64,000 nt of DNA from Geosiphon pyriformis (GCA_016748015.1 JAAOMT010000760.1:62001-126000), one strand, 5' to 3'. Counted from the stretch's first letter, positions 1-12,321 are shown. The notes: generated by a model from the sequence alone, not told the origin. Translations and numbers: made by a program.

Positions 1-2145
1 ACAATAGAACCTAAATTTCTCCATCAGGAATTCTGAGTCTATAATTTGCATACTTGTAATACTAAACTAATCCTCGAACTATTTTTTTGATCAAATGACA
101 TCATTTTGGCACTAATCTTATTTGTGTCACCATTTAGCCACTCGCAGTAAGTTGGCTGGGTTACCAAAAAGGATATTTCAAACGATTAATTAAATGGAAA
201 GTTAGATACTTATTAAATACTTGATCTAAAAAAGTAAAATTTCATATTTTGTCTTTGAGCTAAATAATTCGGTATTATTAATTACCTGCCAAATTAGTGA
301 CATCTATTTATTTATTTATAGATTCTTTTCGAAACATATTGGTTTGCAAGTTTTCATGACTAACTTTAAAATGCTAATTATGGGATATTTTAAATTAGAT
401 TTCCAAATTATAAAAGTGCATGACTTGACTTTTTAAGTCGTACGGCTAGTTGAGAGCTCCTAATTACCAAATTTTTAAAAAATATCACAAATTTTTTGAT
501 TATGAAAGTTTATGAAAAGGGTCATCTCATCTATTTGTTTGAGCCATTTACGCTATTTCTTTTTAACCCACTTATTAAAATTTATTTTGATTGCCCTTGA
601 ATATTGTAAAGAAAAACTAAAGAAATTAAAAGATTTAATTTTAGCATGATCCGTATCATTTTCGATGTTTGTCGTGACAAAATAAAATTAAACTAATGTT
701 TAGGGCAGATTTTCTTTGAGTGTTACGAGCTGTAAAGAATATAGCGGGTATGGTTCATCGTCAAGTGACGTATAAAAGACGTTGAAACCGTGTTATTTGA
801 TGAATCTATGTCTTAAACACGTGAAAACTGTTCAAATGGTAACCTGGGTATTTGGCAAAAAGTAAGAAGGAATGAGCGTCATATATCATGAGTGTTTTCT
901 GGTATGATATCTAGATTGCCGCAGTAATATGAATGAAGTCACTAACATAAAACATGAATTGAAATCTAAATACAGCTTAGGGGCTTCTTCATTCGTCAAT
1001 TTTATTCTCATATTTCTAAAACGGAATTTTATTTATTACTGGCTCGACTAAAAAAAGGTCATTGAAAAAGTATATGTCACCTAAACCTTTTTCAAAGGCA
1101 AAAATTAAAAACATTTATTTAATACTACTGAGCAACTGAATAGTTATTTTTACCATTACTTTTATTATTAATGTACTGCACTAATTTTATTAGGTATGGC
1201 TAGAAAGCCTTCTTCACGTGTAAGATCCTGAATTTTTTTTTTTATTGCCAAAGATCAACAAATTTACATTCTATATTTCTATGAGAAATATCCCACAGAA
1301 ACAAAAGCATTGTCATAAAGCATGAACAGCTGTTTCGTGGTTAGTCAAAAAAGATATCTGACCCCAAAGAGTGAAATATTCACCATTCTTTGATGTCTAT
1401 AGTTCTACTGTATATAATATAAACAACAACTTATTGTCTCAAAGAAAAAGGCTGAATTTAAAATAAAAGTATGAAGCGTCTTTGGTGTAATAGATGATTT
1501 TAATAATTTTCATGAGAAGAGCAGAGTTGAATTCATATTGAGTTATGTATAAGAGAATCGAGTATTTGGAAGAGTGAGAAATATATCTAGTACTAACAGA
1601 TAGAATACTTCCAAGTAAAGGTCATATGATTACTAGAAAAAATCAAGGCTTATTAGCCAAAATGTATATCTTTGGGGAAAGAACTTAATTTGCCCAATTT
1701 AGCTAATAAAGTTTTAATCCAAGTTAACCATATCGAGAGCGAAATAGATGAATTATAACAAGAAACCACCCAAAAACTAAAAATGTAAATAAAATCCAAA
1801 GATTTATACGATTCATCTTTCACCGTTTCCCTTATAAGGCAATAGATTTAAAACATACTAGATCGGATGATGGTGGATTGCTCGGAAGTCAATATTATAG
1901 GAAGTCCTGCCAGAACTGATTTATTGATCTATAAATTAAAGATTCTAATCGATGGGGGGTTATTCCCGTTTCTTTGATCATGACGTAGATATTACAAATC
2001 CTGACACTAGTGATTACTAATGTCGTAATTAATACCTAAAGGAATTTTCTGGTTGATGTATGGCTGAGAACAAATATATTTATAATCCTTTAAATCTAAT
2101 TATTTTTTTTAAAAAAAAAACAACAATTTCAAGATTTTGAACAAG
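1..2145. other. intergenic, no gene recognised
   Basis: AT-rich sequence with stop codons in all frames and no recognisable protein. It ends in a run of T followed by ten A (2103-2120) immediately before the peroxiredoxin start, which may be a nucleosome-poor poly(dA:dT) promoter element. Confidence 0.6.
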
Positions 2146-2829
2146 ATGTCTCAAGTTAAAGTTGGTGACAAAATTCCCAATGATATTTACTTTGGTCGAT
2201 TTGAGGAAGGTGACTCAGAGCCACGTAAAATCACAGCTGAAGAAGTGTTTAAAGGGAAAAAAGTTGTCTTATTCGGAATTCCTGGTCAGTAAAGAATAAG
2301 TTTATTGTATTAAGGTGAAATAAGTAAAATTATATTTGAGCTGGTAACCTTCTTTGAATAGGTGCGTTCACTTCCGTCTGTAGCTCTAAACATCTCCCAC
2401 AATTCGTGGAAAAATATGATGAGTTGAGATCAAAAGGTGTTGATTTAATAGCTTGTGTGGCCGTTAATGGTATTTTATAATTTGACAGATATTTTGTTTG
2501 AATTTCGTCTGTTTTGAATTCGAATTATCATCGTCTTAAAACTCGGGACAATATTTTAAGATCCTTACGTGATGCGAGAATGGGGTAAAGAACATAATGT
2601 TGACAACAAGGTCCTCATGTTAGCTGACGGTGATTTAACATTTCATTCGAAACTTGGCTTGTCTCAACATCTTCCCTTCTCAGGAACTCGTGGCCTCCGA
2701 TTCTCCATGCTTATTGAAGATGGTGTGATCAGGGTATTAAACGTCGAACAACCTGGGCCTACATCGTACAAAATTAGTGGACCGGAAACTATGTTGAAAA
2801 ATTTGAACGAGATTTCAAAGAGCGGGTAA
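2146..2829 (+). CDS. peroxiredoxin, PRX5/AHP1 (type II) family
   Basis: Three exons, 2146-2284, 2362-2469 and 2561-2829, join in phase to give 171 aa. The product is a thioredoxin-fold thiol peroxidase that reduces hydrogen and alkyl hydroperoxides. The signature PGAFTSVCS places the peroxidatic Cys at residue 53 with its Pro and Thr, and the later [10 protein letters not shown] supplies the conserved Arg near residue 129. Cys78 in LIACVAVND is the only other cysteine, so the enzyme is either 1-Cys or uses an atypical resolving residue. Length matches the family (about 160-175 aa). No signal peptide or peroxisomal SKL ending is visible (the C-terminus is KSG), so it is probably cytosolic. Introns of 77 and 91 nt start gtcagt and gtattt and end tag and aag. 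The start is the first in-frame ATG, 26 bases after a poly-A run. Confidence 0.95.
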
Positions 2830-3615
2830 TTCTCTGTTAGTTGATAATTATTTCAAAAATTCTCGAGACCGTGGGGAAAAAAAATGATAGGTTGTATTAA
2901 AGTTAGTATATCATAACCAATTCGAATGATAGATAAAAGTTGGGATAAATTTCTTGTTTGTCTTTACCACCAAAATTAAAAAGTCTACCCAGTAAAAAAT
3001 ATGTAGTCATAATCCTTACAGTGTTTCGAACGTTTCAGAAAAATTTGTTTTTTGTGTCATATGATTATGATGATATTTGACAGTTTAACTTTATATCTAA
3101 AATACGTAAAATCTATCAAACTATTACACTGTACTTACTTTTCTTTTCATGTGATGGTTTATTTGACTTTGTCCTTATGAAAAATCACTTTTTGTGTCGA
3201 TGTGATTACAATAATGATGTGGAAAATTATTTCAACTTCATAAAAATATTAATGAATATAATATTATTTATATAAGCATTAAAAAAAATCTTGAGTAATA
3301 AATTGTCAAATTAAAACAGAATTTTTTAGAAGACAAAAAATTATTAATTCAAGACTTTCAAAAGCTTTATAGCTTTTTAAAATAAATCCTGGTAAAGAAA
3401 AAATGGTTTAAAAAGATAGGGTACAATTTATGAAATTTATAATTCAAATATTAATTTTAACAATATTATTATTAGAAAACTTACAAAAGATTTTTATAAT
3501 GGTATTTAATATAAAATATTGAATTCAATTTCTAATTATAAGCGATAAATAATTTTTTAAAAAGATCAAAGTAACCAAAAAAATATTAATATTTTATCCA
3601 TTAAAAATTTTTTTA

Positions 3616-3680
<65 letters not shown>

Positions 3681-4227
3681 TATGACTAATATTCTAACGT
3701 AATTAAAAATTTGAAATACGCAAACTGAATCTTATTCAAAATAGCGTAAATATTATATGCATTTTGAATCCTCATGTGTGCTGAAATTTATGACTAATTG
3801 TAATTTTAATTAAATAGAGTTATTATTGAATAAGCTAAGAAATAACATATATTTATTGGTTCTATAATACACATAATAGATTTCAAAATAAATTTTTTTT
3901 CTTTGAATGGTTTTTTTTTGTTAGTTTCAATTAAAATTGCTTTTGGTAAATTAAAAAATCCTTTTTTCTTAACACAAAAATTGACAAAAATTAATAATTA
4001 AAAAATTTATTTTTATTTTTATAATTGATTAAAAAAAAGTTGGGTGAAAAAAATATGAAAAAAATATACTTACTTAAACATCTTAAATAATAACCAAATA
4101 ATAATAAAATATTTGTTAAAAAAGTTATCAATATTATATTGGTAATTTTAAGCCAATTTTTATCTCATCTATATGTCGGAAAAAGTGGTTTGAATATAAC
4201 ACCAGCCTGAAAAGATTCTTTCAAGCT
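2830..4227. other. intergenic AT-rich DNA with a microsatellite
   Basis: 3' flank between the convergent peroxiredoxin (+) and lipase-like (-) genes. Apart from the (AAT)n tract at 3621-3681, no coding or RNA feature was recognised. Confidence 0.6.
3621..3681. repeat. (AAT)n microsatellite
   Basis: About 20 uninterrupted copies of a trinucleotide in intergenic DNA, read directly. Confidence 0.95.
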
Positions 4228-5586
4228 TTAATCTAAATAGCTCCGCATATTTTCGCGACTTCCCATCGTTATACCAAAGTATGGACCGAAATGTCTACTT
4301 GAATAAGATTCATCATCTTTCCCACTTTGACTTGCAATGCAATCCTACAAGTTTTAGTTAATCGAAAAGAATAAAAAGATTTGGAGCTAATCATAATATA
4401 TCTAGTTTTGAATATTTATAAAAAATAAATACCGGATGGTCCCCAATAGCACGACAAATATACAACTTAAAATTAAGCCAGGGGTATTCAGAATTTGCGA
4501 CTGAAAAACATTCACAGTCATAAGTGATCCAGAACTCGGCTGAGTGATGTTGAAATTTTGGAAAATTTCTGCCAACTTGTCTTCGAACCACGTAATCATT
4601 TGCATGAGTAACTCGAAGAATTACGGATTCGGTTGCAGCCAAGTATTGGGCAAATTTCAGTGTTCCAAAACGTGGTTCCCCAAAAGTTACTACGCATATA
4701 GTCATATCTTTAAATCGAGTTGGTTCACTGACAGCCAATTTTTTTAACGCCAATAGTGCTAAAACGGCGTAGACTAATAGAAGTTTTGAAATTTAATCAA
4801 GAATATCTAAATCAGATGAATTTAATTTTAGAAAAAACATTTACCTCCCCCTACACCATGACCAGTTAGTACAATAGTATTATATTTAGAATTAAAAAGT
4901 TGCGACACCTGGAAAAGAAAGGAAGGTAACATTTTATTCATATCATCATTCCAAATTTTATCAATAAAAGCTCGCTCCCCATTTGGAAGTAAAGGATGGA
5001 ATTCGAAAAGAGCCAATCCTGATCTTCGCATTTTCCATTTATGAGGTGTATAGCTACGCCCTTTGAAATATCCAACAATCTCTGAAATGGTTGGAGAGGT
5101 AAACAAATCGGCTTAAGAAGAAGCAAAAAAATTATTAAAAATTGTTTTAGAAATGAAAAGATATGTTGCAGTTAAATTTAATTCACCTTTTATTTCAGGA
5201 TCATTCACCATTATGCCAACATTATTATTAGGTAAACAGTACGCCATATTAGCTACGCGAGCCATTCGTGCTGTAATGTTCCATATTTCCGTAAAGCTCG
5301 GTTCTAGGGTTCTTGGCAAGTAAAAGTTTGAAAATAGGTTCCTCGCTAGAAGATTAGAGTATTTCCTTTTGCCAACATTTTTTCTATGCAATAGGGAATA
5401 TTCTCTATTGTTGTACATTTTGAAATTTAGAAATGAAAAATTTTCTATCCTCGGATAGAAAATTTCGAGCTCTTTACTTTGGTTGAGATTCAAGTCTAAA
5501 ATTTCAATCCCTACTACATTCTGATTTAATGTCTTTCCAAAGAGCAACCAGAAGATATTGAACGATAAATAAAATAAAAATATCAT
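4228..5586 (-). CDS. secreted class-3 lipase-like protein with GHGVGG in place of GHSxG
   Basis: Four exons on the minus strand, 5586-5187, 5111-4845, 4773-4433 and 4344-4228, give 374 aa. A hydrophobic start (MIFLFYLSFNIFWLLF) acts as a signal peptide or anchor, followed by about 100 poorly conserved residues and then an alpha/beta-hydrolase class-3 lipase domain. Visible landmarks are TGHGVGGVYAVLA at the nucleophile elbow (residues 216-228), VVTFGEPRFG, THANDYV with the candidate catalytic Asp, HHSAEFWI with the candidate His, and a last exon carrying RHFGPYFGIT. The expected nucleophile Ser is Gly219, so ordinary triacylglycerol hydrolysis is doubtful. Exon boundaries, including the split codon right after GHGxGG, match two further genes in this window. 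HHSAEFWI deviates from the HPGxEYWI of those copies, making this the most divergent of the three. Confidence 0.85.
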
Positions 5587-5615
5587 TTTAAAATGTGAAT
5601 AAATTTTTCAATCGG

Positions 5616-5623
5616 TTTATAAA
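5616..5623 (-). promoter_or_regulatory. TATA-like box upstream of the lipase-like gene
   Basis: The minus strand reads TTTATAAA 30-37 bases before the ATG at 5586. Position and match suit a TATA box, but AT-rich DNA gives many chance matches. Confidence 0.35.
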
Positions 5624-6270
5624 CAATAATTTCCAAATTACACGGGATTAGATAGAGCAAAAAAATTTCTATGAGGCAAAAGTCTATCTTCCAAATATTT
5701 TGATTGACTGTGTATCGCGATATTAATTTATCCGAAAAATTTCATAGATAAGTTTTATTAGAGATTGAGATCATGGTTGATAAACCCAGATAAAATTTAT
5801 AAGCTAATATAAAGTTTAAACAAAATAGCTTTAAATAGGAAATTAAATTTAATAGGAATCTATTTCGTGTCATAAAATATTTTGTCCTGTAATAAAAATC
5901 TTTGAACTTAGTTAGATAAATAAAAAGGATGAACAGCTTGAAAATTGGAATCCAAGGAATATCAACTAGTAACGGAAAGATTTTTGCTTTCAAAAAATCA
6001 CAGTTGATACATTACCATTTTGTAATTTTTAATCCCTGCCACAATTATAGAACAAGAAGAATTCAAAGGTGAAGCTTTAGAGTTTTGAATAATATTTTCA
6101 GATTATAAGCTACTGATTTGATATGGATCAAAACTATGGTCTATTAATACAATATTCTTTAGCATTCAGACGACAGTTAAAAAAAAGTAACAAGATCCTT
6201 TTATATAAGAGATGGTCCAAGATGGTTTAATTCCCAATGGGATGATTGGTATCAATATTTCCATCTTAGT
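5624..6270. other. intergenic, no gene recognised
   Basis: Spacer between two minus-strand genes. An 83-codon open frame at 5742-5993 (minus) has hydrophobic low-complexity content and no family features; it is treated as chance. Confidence 0.5.
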
Positions 6271-6781
6271 CTAATTTTCGATGGCAAACATATGACTATA
6301 GCGAACATTGTGAGGTGACTCACCAATCTAATAAAAGATAAGAGCAAAAGTTGATAACTGACTTCATAACTTTTAAGATGATCATTTAAAGTGAAAAAAT
6401 TTGAGTTTACTTGAACAACATAATCCTTCCCTGTGGGTATATTATTCTTCACGACCCAAGAATGACTGCCGGCATTCGCTTTGACAGAATTCCCAATTAT
6501 TGTAGTATGATCAAGATCTTTTGGATCACCCTTGCGAAGCTCGATCGTCGTGGTAGTGACATCTGGTTTTCCAAGGACTCTCCATTTGATGATTGCTGGT
6601 TTGCCTTTATGCCAAACCGTTCCTAAGATTAGAAAAAATGCAAATTTTGAACTTGAAGACGCATCCAATTAACTAAACCTCAAAATTTACCCGCCACAGG
6701 GTTAGTAATTTCGTAATCTGCCAAAACGGTTTGCAATCCCAAAATAATAAAAAGAATCAAAAATTTTGTCAAGGCAAGCAT
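6271..6781 (-). CDS. Kre9/Knh1-like N-terminal domain secreted protein (copy 1)
   Basis: Three exons, 6781-6691, 6622-6411 and 6327-6271, give 119 aa. A clear signal peptide (MLALTKFLILFIILGLQTVLA) precedes a single domain starting DYEITNPVAGTVWHKGKPAI and continuing with IKWRV, SHSWVV and GKDYVVQI. This is the pattern of the Kre9/Knh1-like (Ser-Thr-rich GPI-anchored membrane) N-terminal family, an Ig-like beta-sandwich linked in yeast to cell-wall beta-1,6-glucan. No Ser/Thr-rich tail or GPI signal follows; the protein ends soon after the domain, so it is probably freely secreted. Introns are 68 and 83 nt. The second and third exons are 212 and 57 nt, exactly as in the gene at 27631. It lies about 0.7 kb upstream of, and on the same strand as, the lipase-like gene. 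Confidence 0.85.
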
Positions 6782-6854
6782 CTTATCGCCGTTTTGAAAG
6801 TGGCAAAAAAAATTATATTATTAAATACTGTAAGCCCAATGAAAATAATTTATG

Positions 6855-6862
6855 TTTATATA
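6855..6862 (-). promoter_or_regulatory. TATA-like box for Kre9-like copy 1
   Basis: The minus strand reads TATATAAA about 75 bases before the ATG at 6781. The match is plausible in sequence, but the AT-rich context weakens it. Confidence 0.3.
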
Positions 6863-8537
6863 ACGACAGTAAAATTTGGTTATTTAAACTTAAATATCTT
6901 TTATGAATTTAGAAAAACCAACCGAATTAATCCAGTGATCGTTTTCTTCATGGCATTTTACAGGAATGCTGTTGGCATTTTTCGATGTCAAATATCTGTC
7001 TGCAAAAATACAATCTATAGTTTCATTCTCTTGTAACATCATTACGCTAGTCAAAAATCAAATGTCTCTTAATCCCGACCAAGGCTTTAGAGACCTGCAT
7101 GAAATAATCACTCTCATCATAAGCTATCCATTCAACTTTATTCAAAGGCTTGCAAATTATCCACAAATTTGAAATTAATAATACTTGAAAAATTTACTCC
7201 ACATGATTAAACTCATCTGGTTCGTTCCAGTGTCTGGTGAATTTATTGGTAGATGATTAAAATTAATTTTGAACTTTTGACTCTTTTTGTTAACAAGTAG
7301 TTGAGTTTGTTTGGCTTGATATACATTTTTACGCTTTCTAACTTCATAAAAATGTTGATGCTGGAAATTTAATTATTAAAATTCTTTTCAGCACTTTTAA
7401 CCACCTTAAAACTTATAATAATTTATTTAAGTATTTAACAGAATTATAATAAAAAAAAGGGAAATTGAATGAATTTGCAAAAAATTAAAAATTTTTCAAA
7501 AATGTAAATTGAGATTAAATTATTTTCTAAGAAAAATTTATCGCCTTCTTAAAATCGATTCATATAAAATTTGAGTAAAGGGTATATAAAATTGTCATTA
7601 AACTTTCTATTACGAATATTCGTCTATGTTTCTCTAATCGGATCTGTTCACTTTATGTATAAGATGAAATATGTGGGGTGATCTATATACATAATATTCT
7701 CAGAGAAAAGTTTTAGCGAGCGAAAATTACCCATCAGTTTGAAACTTGATATTTCAAAAGTATATACAGGAATATAGATAGTATGAAATCATTAAACTAC
7801 CCCTTCATCGGAATAACAAATAAGAGTTTCACAATCAGAATTATGATAACTTCCAAAGTTTAAATATTTTGAGAAAAGAGTGATTTTGATCAAAATTAAT
7901 TTAACTAATGTGCACTATTTTGATATAGTAAAATTTTATAATTTACTTCAATTTGAATAAATCATACACATATTGAACCGATCTTAGGATAAAGAGTCAC
8001 TGTTAAAGACAAACTGTTTATTTTATTATGTATCATTCAACCTTATTGAATTACCAAAAATATTTGGATTTTGTAAAAGTTTATGAATGAACTTTAATTT
8101 TGTGATAAAACCGTGAGGCTGAATATAAAAAATTAACTTGAAAGATCGTGTAGGTCAATGCTAATTAATTAGAGACCCCAATTTCGAAGGGCTTTACTTT
8201 CAATATTCAAATAACGTTTGATCTTTTTAGAAAAAGTTTTCAAATAATATATTTACGATAGTGAGTTGTCATGCCATTAGCAGAATCAAAAGTAATCGTC
8301 ACAAGTGATTAGAAAAACTTGAGCGAAAAAGATTAGATTTTAATATTATTTACTAATAACTAATTAAGAAAACTTTAATACTGCACGAGAGGTATTCCAA
8401 ATGGAAAGGGTATAATGAATTTCTTTAAAAACTTCATGATACTTCTCTTTAAATTTGATTTTCTGAACAAAGTTGGAGACTCGTCGCTATTTTTAATGCT
8501 TCGGCTCTTCTTAGAATGATTCCAATCATGAGGTAAA
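6863..8537. other. intergenic, no gene recognised
   Basis: AT-rich spacer with only short overlapping frames that show no signal peptide, domain or splice pattern. Confidence 0.5.
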
Positions 8538-9089
8538 CTATGTGCCATAGTTAAAAATCCATCCTCTCCCAAAAAACCTCAGCAAATCCCAAATTAATTT
8601 CCGCCAATGTAAAAGATAAAAACCAAAAATTCTATCATATCCATCAGGTTTATCTTCATTATCTAAATCTTTTGGTGAATTTTTAGCAAGCTGTTCATTA
8701 CTGGCATCCTCGATAATGGTCCTTTCGGTAATTTCTTTCCCTTTACCTTCAGGTGTTTCTTTATTTCGGGTCTGCTGATTAATAACTTTTTCGATTTGCT
8801 TTGTATTTTTTTTGGTAATATTTTTAGGATAAAACCACTCAGCCTTAATCGGGACGACCTTTTCATTGTAGTTGTAACTCCAATCAATTTCTCTGCTGGC
8901 CAATTTGTGCCTTTTTGATGTTACTGGGCTAGGACTACTCTCTCGATTATGTATTCGCTCATTTTTTTGTAGACTCAAACTCGAGGAAGATTGCGAAGCA
9001 GACATTGAAGATGATTGAGTGAAAGATTTAGAATTTTTCAAAGGAATTAGGAGAAAGGTTAGAATAATGATAAAATTTAATTTGCCCAT
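8538..9089 (-). CDS. hypothetical Ser-rich, charged secreted protein
   Basis: One open frame of 183 aa starting at an ATG with a good signal peptide (about residues 1-22, hydrophobic core NFIIILTFLLIPL). A Ser/Gln-rich stretch (SSSMSASQSSSSLS) follows, then a basic SKRHK site, a long Lys/Glu-rich and probably disordered region, and an aromatic-rich C-terminus with IFGFYLLHWRKLIWDLLRFFG, which could be a short amphipathic or membrane-contacting helix. No family was recognised. Dibasic sites and the signal peptide would suit a processed secreted peptide or effector, but that is speculation. A TATA-like box lies about 30 bases upstream. The frame before the stop shows no convincing donor, so an intronless model is preferred. 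Confidence 0.6.
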   Translation of the reverse strand: MGKLNFIIILTFLLIPLKNSKSFTQSSSMSASQSSSSLSLQKNERIHNRESSPSPVTSKRHKLASREIDWSYNYNEKVVPIKAEWFYPKNITKKNTKQIEKVINQQTRNKETPEGKGKEITERTIIEDASNEQLAKNSPKDLDNEDKPDGYDRIFGFYLLHWRKLIWDLLRFFGRGWIFNYGT

Positions 9090-9116
9090 TTATACAAATT
9101 GGATATTCTAATATAT

Positions 9117-9124
9117 CTTTTATA
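9117..9124 (-). promoter_or_regulatory. TATA-like box for the Ser-rich secreted protein
   Basis: The minus strand reads TATAAAAG 28-35 bases before the ATG at 9089, a good spacing and sequence for a TATA box. Confidence 0.4.
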
Positions 9125-10030
9125 AATCAGACTTATAATTTAAAAGCACTCATTGATATATTTTATGGTGATATAGTTACATGAATTTTTAATTTTAATG
9201 ATACAATATCCTCAGAAATTTCCCAAGCTGAATATGATAAATTTTTACCCCCATAAGATATATTGATCATTTTCTGTACCTAAAATTTAGCATTAAAAAC
9301 AATTCTTAATAGTAACTTTTTAGCTTTTTAACTTGAACTCAACTTGATAATCAATTTTCAATTTAAAAATGGTGTCAAACTTTTTTTATAATTATGATAT
9401 TTATATTAATTTTCTAATAAGTAATAATTTGTTAAAGTTTTAATAATAAATATTTATAATAAATAATAATGTAAGAGTTTTTTTCAAAATCTTTAATTTT
9501 TAATTGTATTATGGATTATTATTATATTTAATTTTTATATTTTTAACCACTTAGAATATTTAACAATAATTAATCTAATTTTTTAAGGCAATGGTTTTGA
9601 AAATATAACATGTTTATTTCTTAGCAAAGTACGTTTTAACAATAAAATAATTAAACCTTTAAAAGTAATTTATAGTCTTGATTTATTTTATCATCGTGAT
9701 CTTTTTGCTATATTTTAAAAATTTGTTAATTTTTTTATTTTTTTAATATTTTTTTTATAAAAATATACAATATATTTCTTGAAGTACTCATATTTATAAT
9801 TTGACTCAAAATTCATTATAAAACATGTAATAGAAATTTATATTCCAATATCTTCGTAATCATTTAAATCAACTTTTAGAAGTTTTGTTTTAATAACCAA
9901 TTCATTTTATTTAAAATTTTAATAATCTATCCTTCTAATATTTCTGGTGCGCCTTATTATTGCAAACCCATGCTTTGAGAGATACATCAAGTTCATGATG
10001 TTTTCGAGAAAAGTAAAGCGACCAAAAGGA
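9125..10030. other. intergenic AT-rich DNA
   Basis: Extremely AT-rich and low in complexity; nothing recognised. Confidence 0.6.
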
Positions 10031-10377
10031 TCATTTAATTGATCCACCAAATCCATCATAAACAATATGATCCAGAAGCCTAACACAACACATCTAAGTA
10101 AAAAATATGAATATTCGCCTTGGATTTTCCAGAAGATTTATTGCCTTTCTTACAGTTTTAGTATCAATTGGTGTGTTAGCAATGTTTTCCAAATTATTGA
10201 AAAGCTTTCCCGCAGCTTTAACATAGGCGAATTCTTCTTTGTTTTCTGCGATCCAGTAATGCTGAAAATTGAAAATGTCCCATCCATCAGAAATTTTCTC
10301 CTGAAAACACCCATAATAAATAAGTAGAAATGTATTGTCTCCGTATGAAAATAAAAATACATCGATTAAGCCAACAA
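10031..10377 (-). pseudogene. incomplete gene: two 3' exons of an unidentified, possibly secreted protein
   Basis: The minus strand holds a coding-like exon, 10377-10154, after a good acceptor (cctatatcag). It encodes a segment including YGDNTFLLIYYGCF, WDIFNFQHYWIAENKEEFAY and GKLFNNLENIANTPIDTKT. A gtaaga donor and a ttacttag acceptor join it in phase to 10093-10031, ending FGGSIK-stop. Exon 10377 starts two bases into a codon, so an upstream exon ending with one base is required; none with a signal peptide was found. The alternating hydrophobic YGC/YWIA strands recall lipocalin-like beta-barrels, but this is only an impression. A further coding-like minus-strand stretch lies at about 10650-10785. 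The locus is either a gene whose 5' part was missed or a decaying copy. Confidence 0.4.
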
Positions 10378-12199
10378 CTGATATAGGAAAACATGCAAAA
10401 AGCTCAATCGACAAACTTGTCCTGGCTTCAGAGCAAAAATAATGATAAATTTTTTTTCATCGCCAAGTCACCTCAAATGACATTATGAGAGGTTTGATTT
10501 AAAACCATTTTATTTTATTATCTTATTTAGAAATAAAAAAATTATTTGAAAATAAAAAAATATAAAATATAATGTATTTTACATTTAAAAATCTAAATCT
10601 ATTAATCCTCTTGACTCTGGTAACAGCTTGCGAAAGAGATAACTATTTTAGTACTCGGCGAAACATATTAACCTTAGAAACTTTGTAGCCTTTGGCTTTA
10701 AGCTTGGAATGATTCAAATCAACTGCCAGCAAAGCCGTTGACATGATTGATGAATGGAAGCTATTGGACTTCCGAATTAATACATCAATTGACAATCTTT
10801 GGATAATATTTTCATTTTCATCTTTAGGCTAAAATAGACTGCAGTCTTTATTATAACTTGATTTTATGTTTCCAAAAAGTAAGAAAATATGACCCTTAAA
10901 TGTAAACATATCATATATTTAAAAGAAAATAAGCCAATTCTATTACCTCATTACTTTTCAAGATAATGACTTTTAATTTTTAAATGGGATGCAAACTTTC
11001 TGTTCAAAACTGCTCAAAATCTAATTATGAAAAAGTGTAATATAAAATACTGGCATTAACTAAAATATTTGAAATTTCATAAAATGTGTTGTGATTTTAA
11101 TCTGAATTTTGATAAAAAAACTAAAATTTCAATTACATATTTTTGATTGAATCATGATAATTTTTACTGATATTTGTCGATTCTGCTAAATTCTCTGAAA
11201 CTTTAATTTCATCAAAAACTTGACAATTTTTTTTGATATATTGTGTGACATATTTAATGGTAATGCATTTTTATTATCTGATATTATTTTATTTGCTTGT
11301 GCTTTGTGATTGTTAATAGCGGAATTATTTAATCATAATCAATAGTGTTATACAATGTACTTTAAGTATGACATATTGATAACAAAATATATCAATTACA
11401 CTAAATGAATCAAGTTTCCAGAGTGATATTGTGGATACAAAAATAATTATTTGTTAAATATAAATAGTAAATATAAAATTTTATTTGAATTAATTGTTAA
11501 AAAAAATATTGACAACACTTTTATAAATGGTGGAATTGGACAAAATATATCACGATTCTTTTGGAATCAAGTTAAGATATGTTAATGAGAAAATATGAAG
11601 CTTCAGATTTTGAGATATCATTACTTAATTTTTAGCTTGCGTTTTTTACTAAAAATTTCAAGGTACTTGCATGTGGTGAAATTTATTTCTGATTGATATA
11701 CACGATTATCCTATGATACCAAATAGGTGCGCTGGGTATAAAGCACTCTCAAAGTAAAAAACAAAAATATGGTAGTATTTGTACTCCTTTCAATACCAAT
11801 TATATACCCAGGCAAAAAGAATTGAAATCAAGAATTCCAAAAGGTTTTAGAAAAAAAAATTTTTCAGACAATTTTAAAACAATGGAAATATTATAGAATC
11901 TCAACATTTCATCCTTATATAATTCTTTTTCCTGCATTGACCCATGCCGCAATTTTGTCATTTCAAAAGAGCTATTTTTTCAATGAATTAAATGGTTTTA
12001 AAAAATAAAAATTCCATCTTTAGCATAGATGAAACTTGTTACCCTAAATCTAAAAGTGAAGTATGGTATTTGAGGTAAAGTTGCATTTGAACTTACTCAT
12101 GATCTTAGGATAGATGCTCACGCTCTAGTATCTGATCCCCAGTATTAGATAGAACATGCAGGATTGATGAAATTATCACATGAAATTTACTTCATGTAG
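10378..12199. other. intergenic with weak coding-like remnant
   Basis: At about 10785-10650 (minus) one frame reads RKSNSFHSSIMSTALLAVDL and on through KAKGYKVSKVNMFRRVLK, bounded by stops and without a start context. It may be a relic exon of the broken gene downstream. The rest is AT-rich without features. Confidence 0.35.
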
Positions 12200-12321
12200 T
12201 CCAACCAAACAAGGAAATTGTTGCACCTCCTGAAATGAGAGAGATAACCGAAAAAGTTACCACCACACCTGTTGGTACTACAACTTTTACCTCACAGATC
12301 AACCAACGGATATTATTTTAA
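12200..12321 (+). pseudogene. coding-like exon fragment
   Basis: After an acceptor-like catgtag, one plus-strand frame reads QPNKEIVAPPEMREITEKV followed by TTTPVGTTTFTSQINQRILF and a stop. Its composition is unlike the surrounding noncoding DNA. No start, upstream exon or known domain was found; another coding-like segment about 100 bases upstream (HDLRIDAHALVSD) is cut off by a stop. It is most likely a relic or an unresolved terminal exon. Confidence 0.25.

Noticed and set aside
5742-5993. 83-codon minus-strand hydrophobic frame
   Set aside because: Repetitive Phe/Leu/Tyr/Lys content expected from AT-rich DNA, with no splice partners or promoter.
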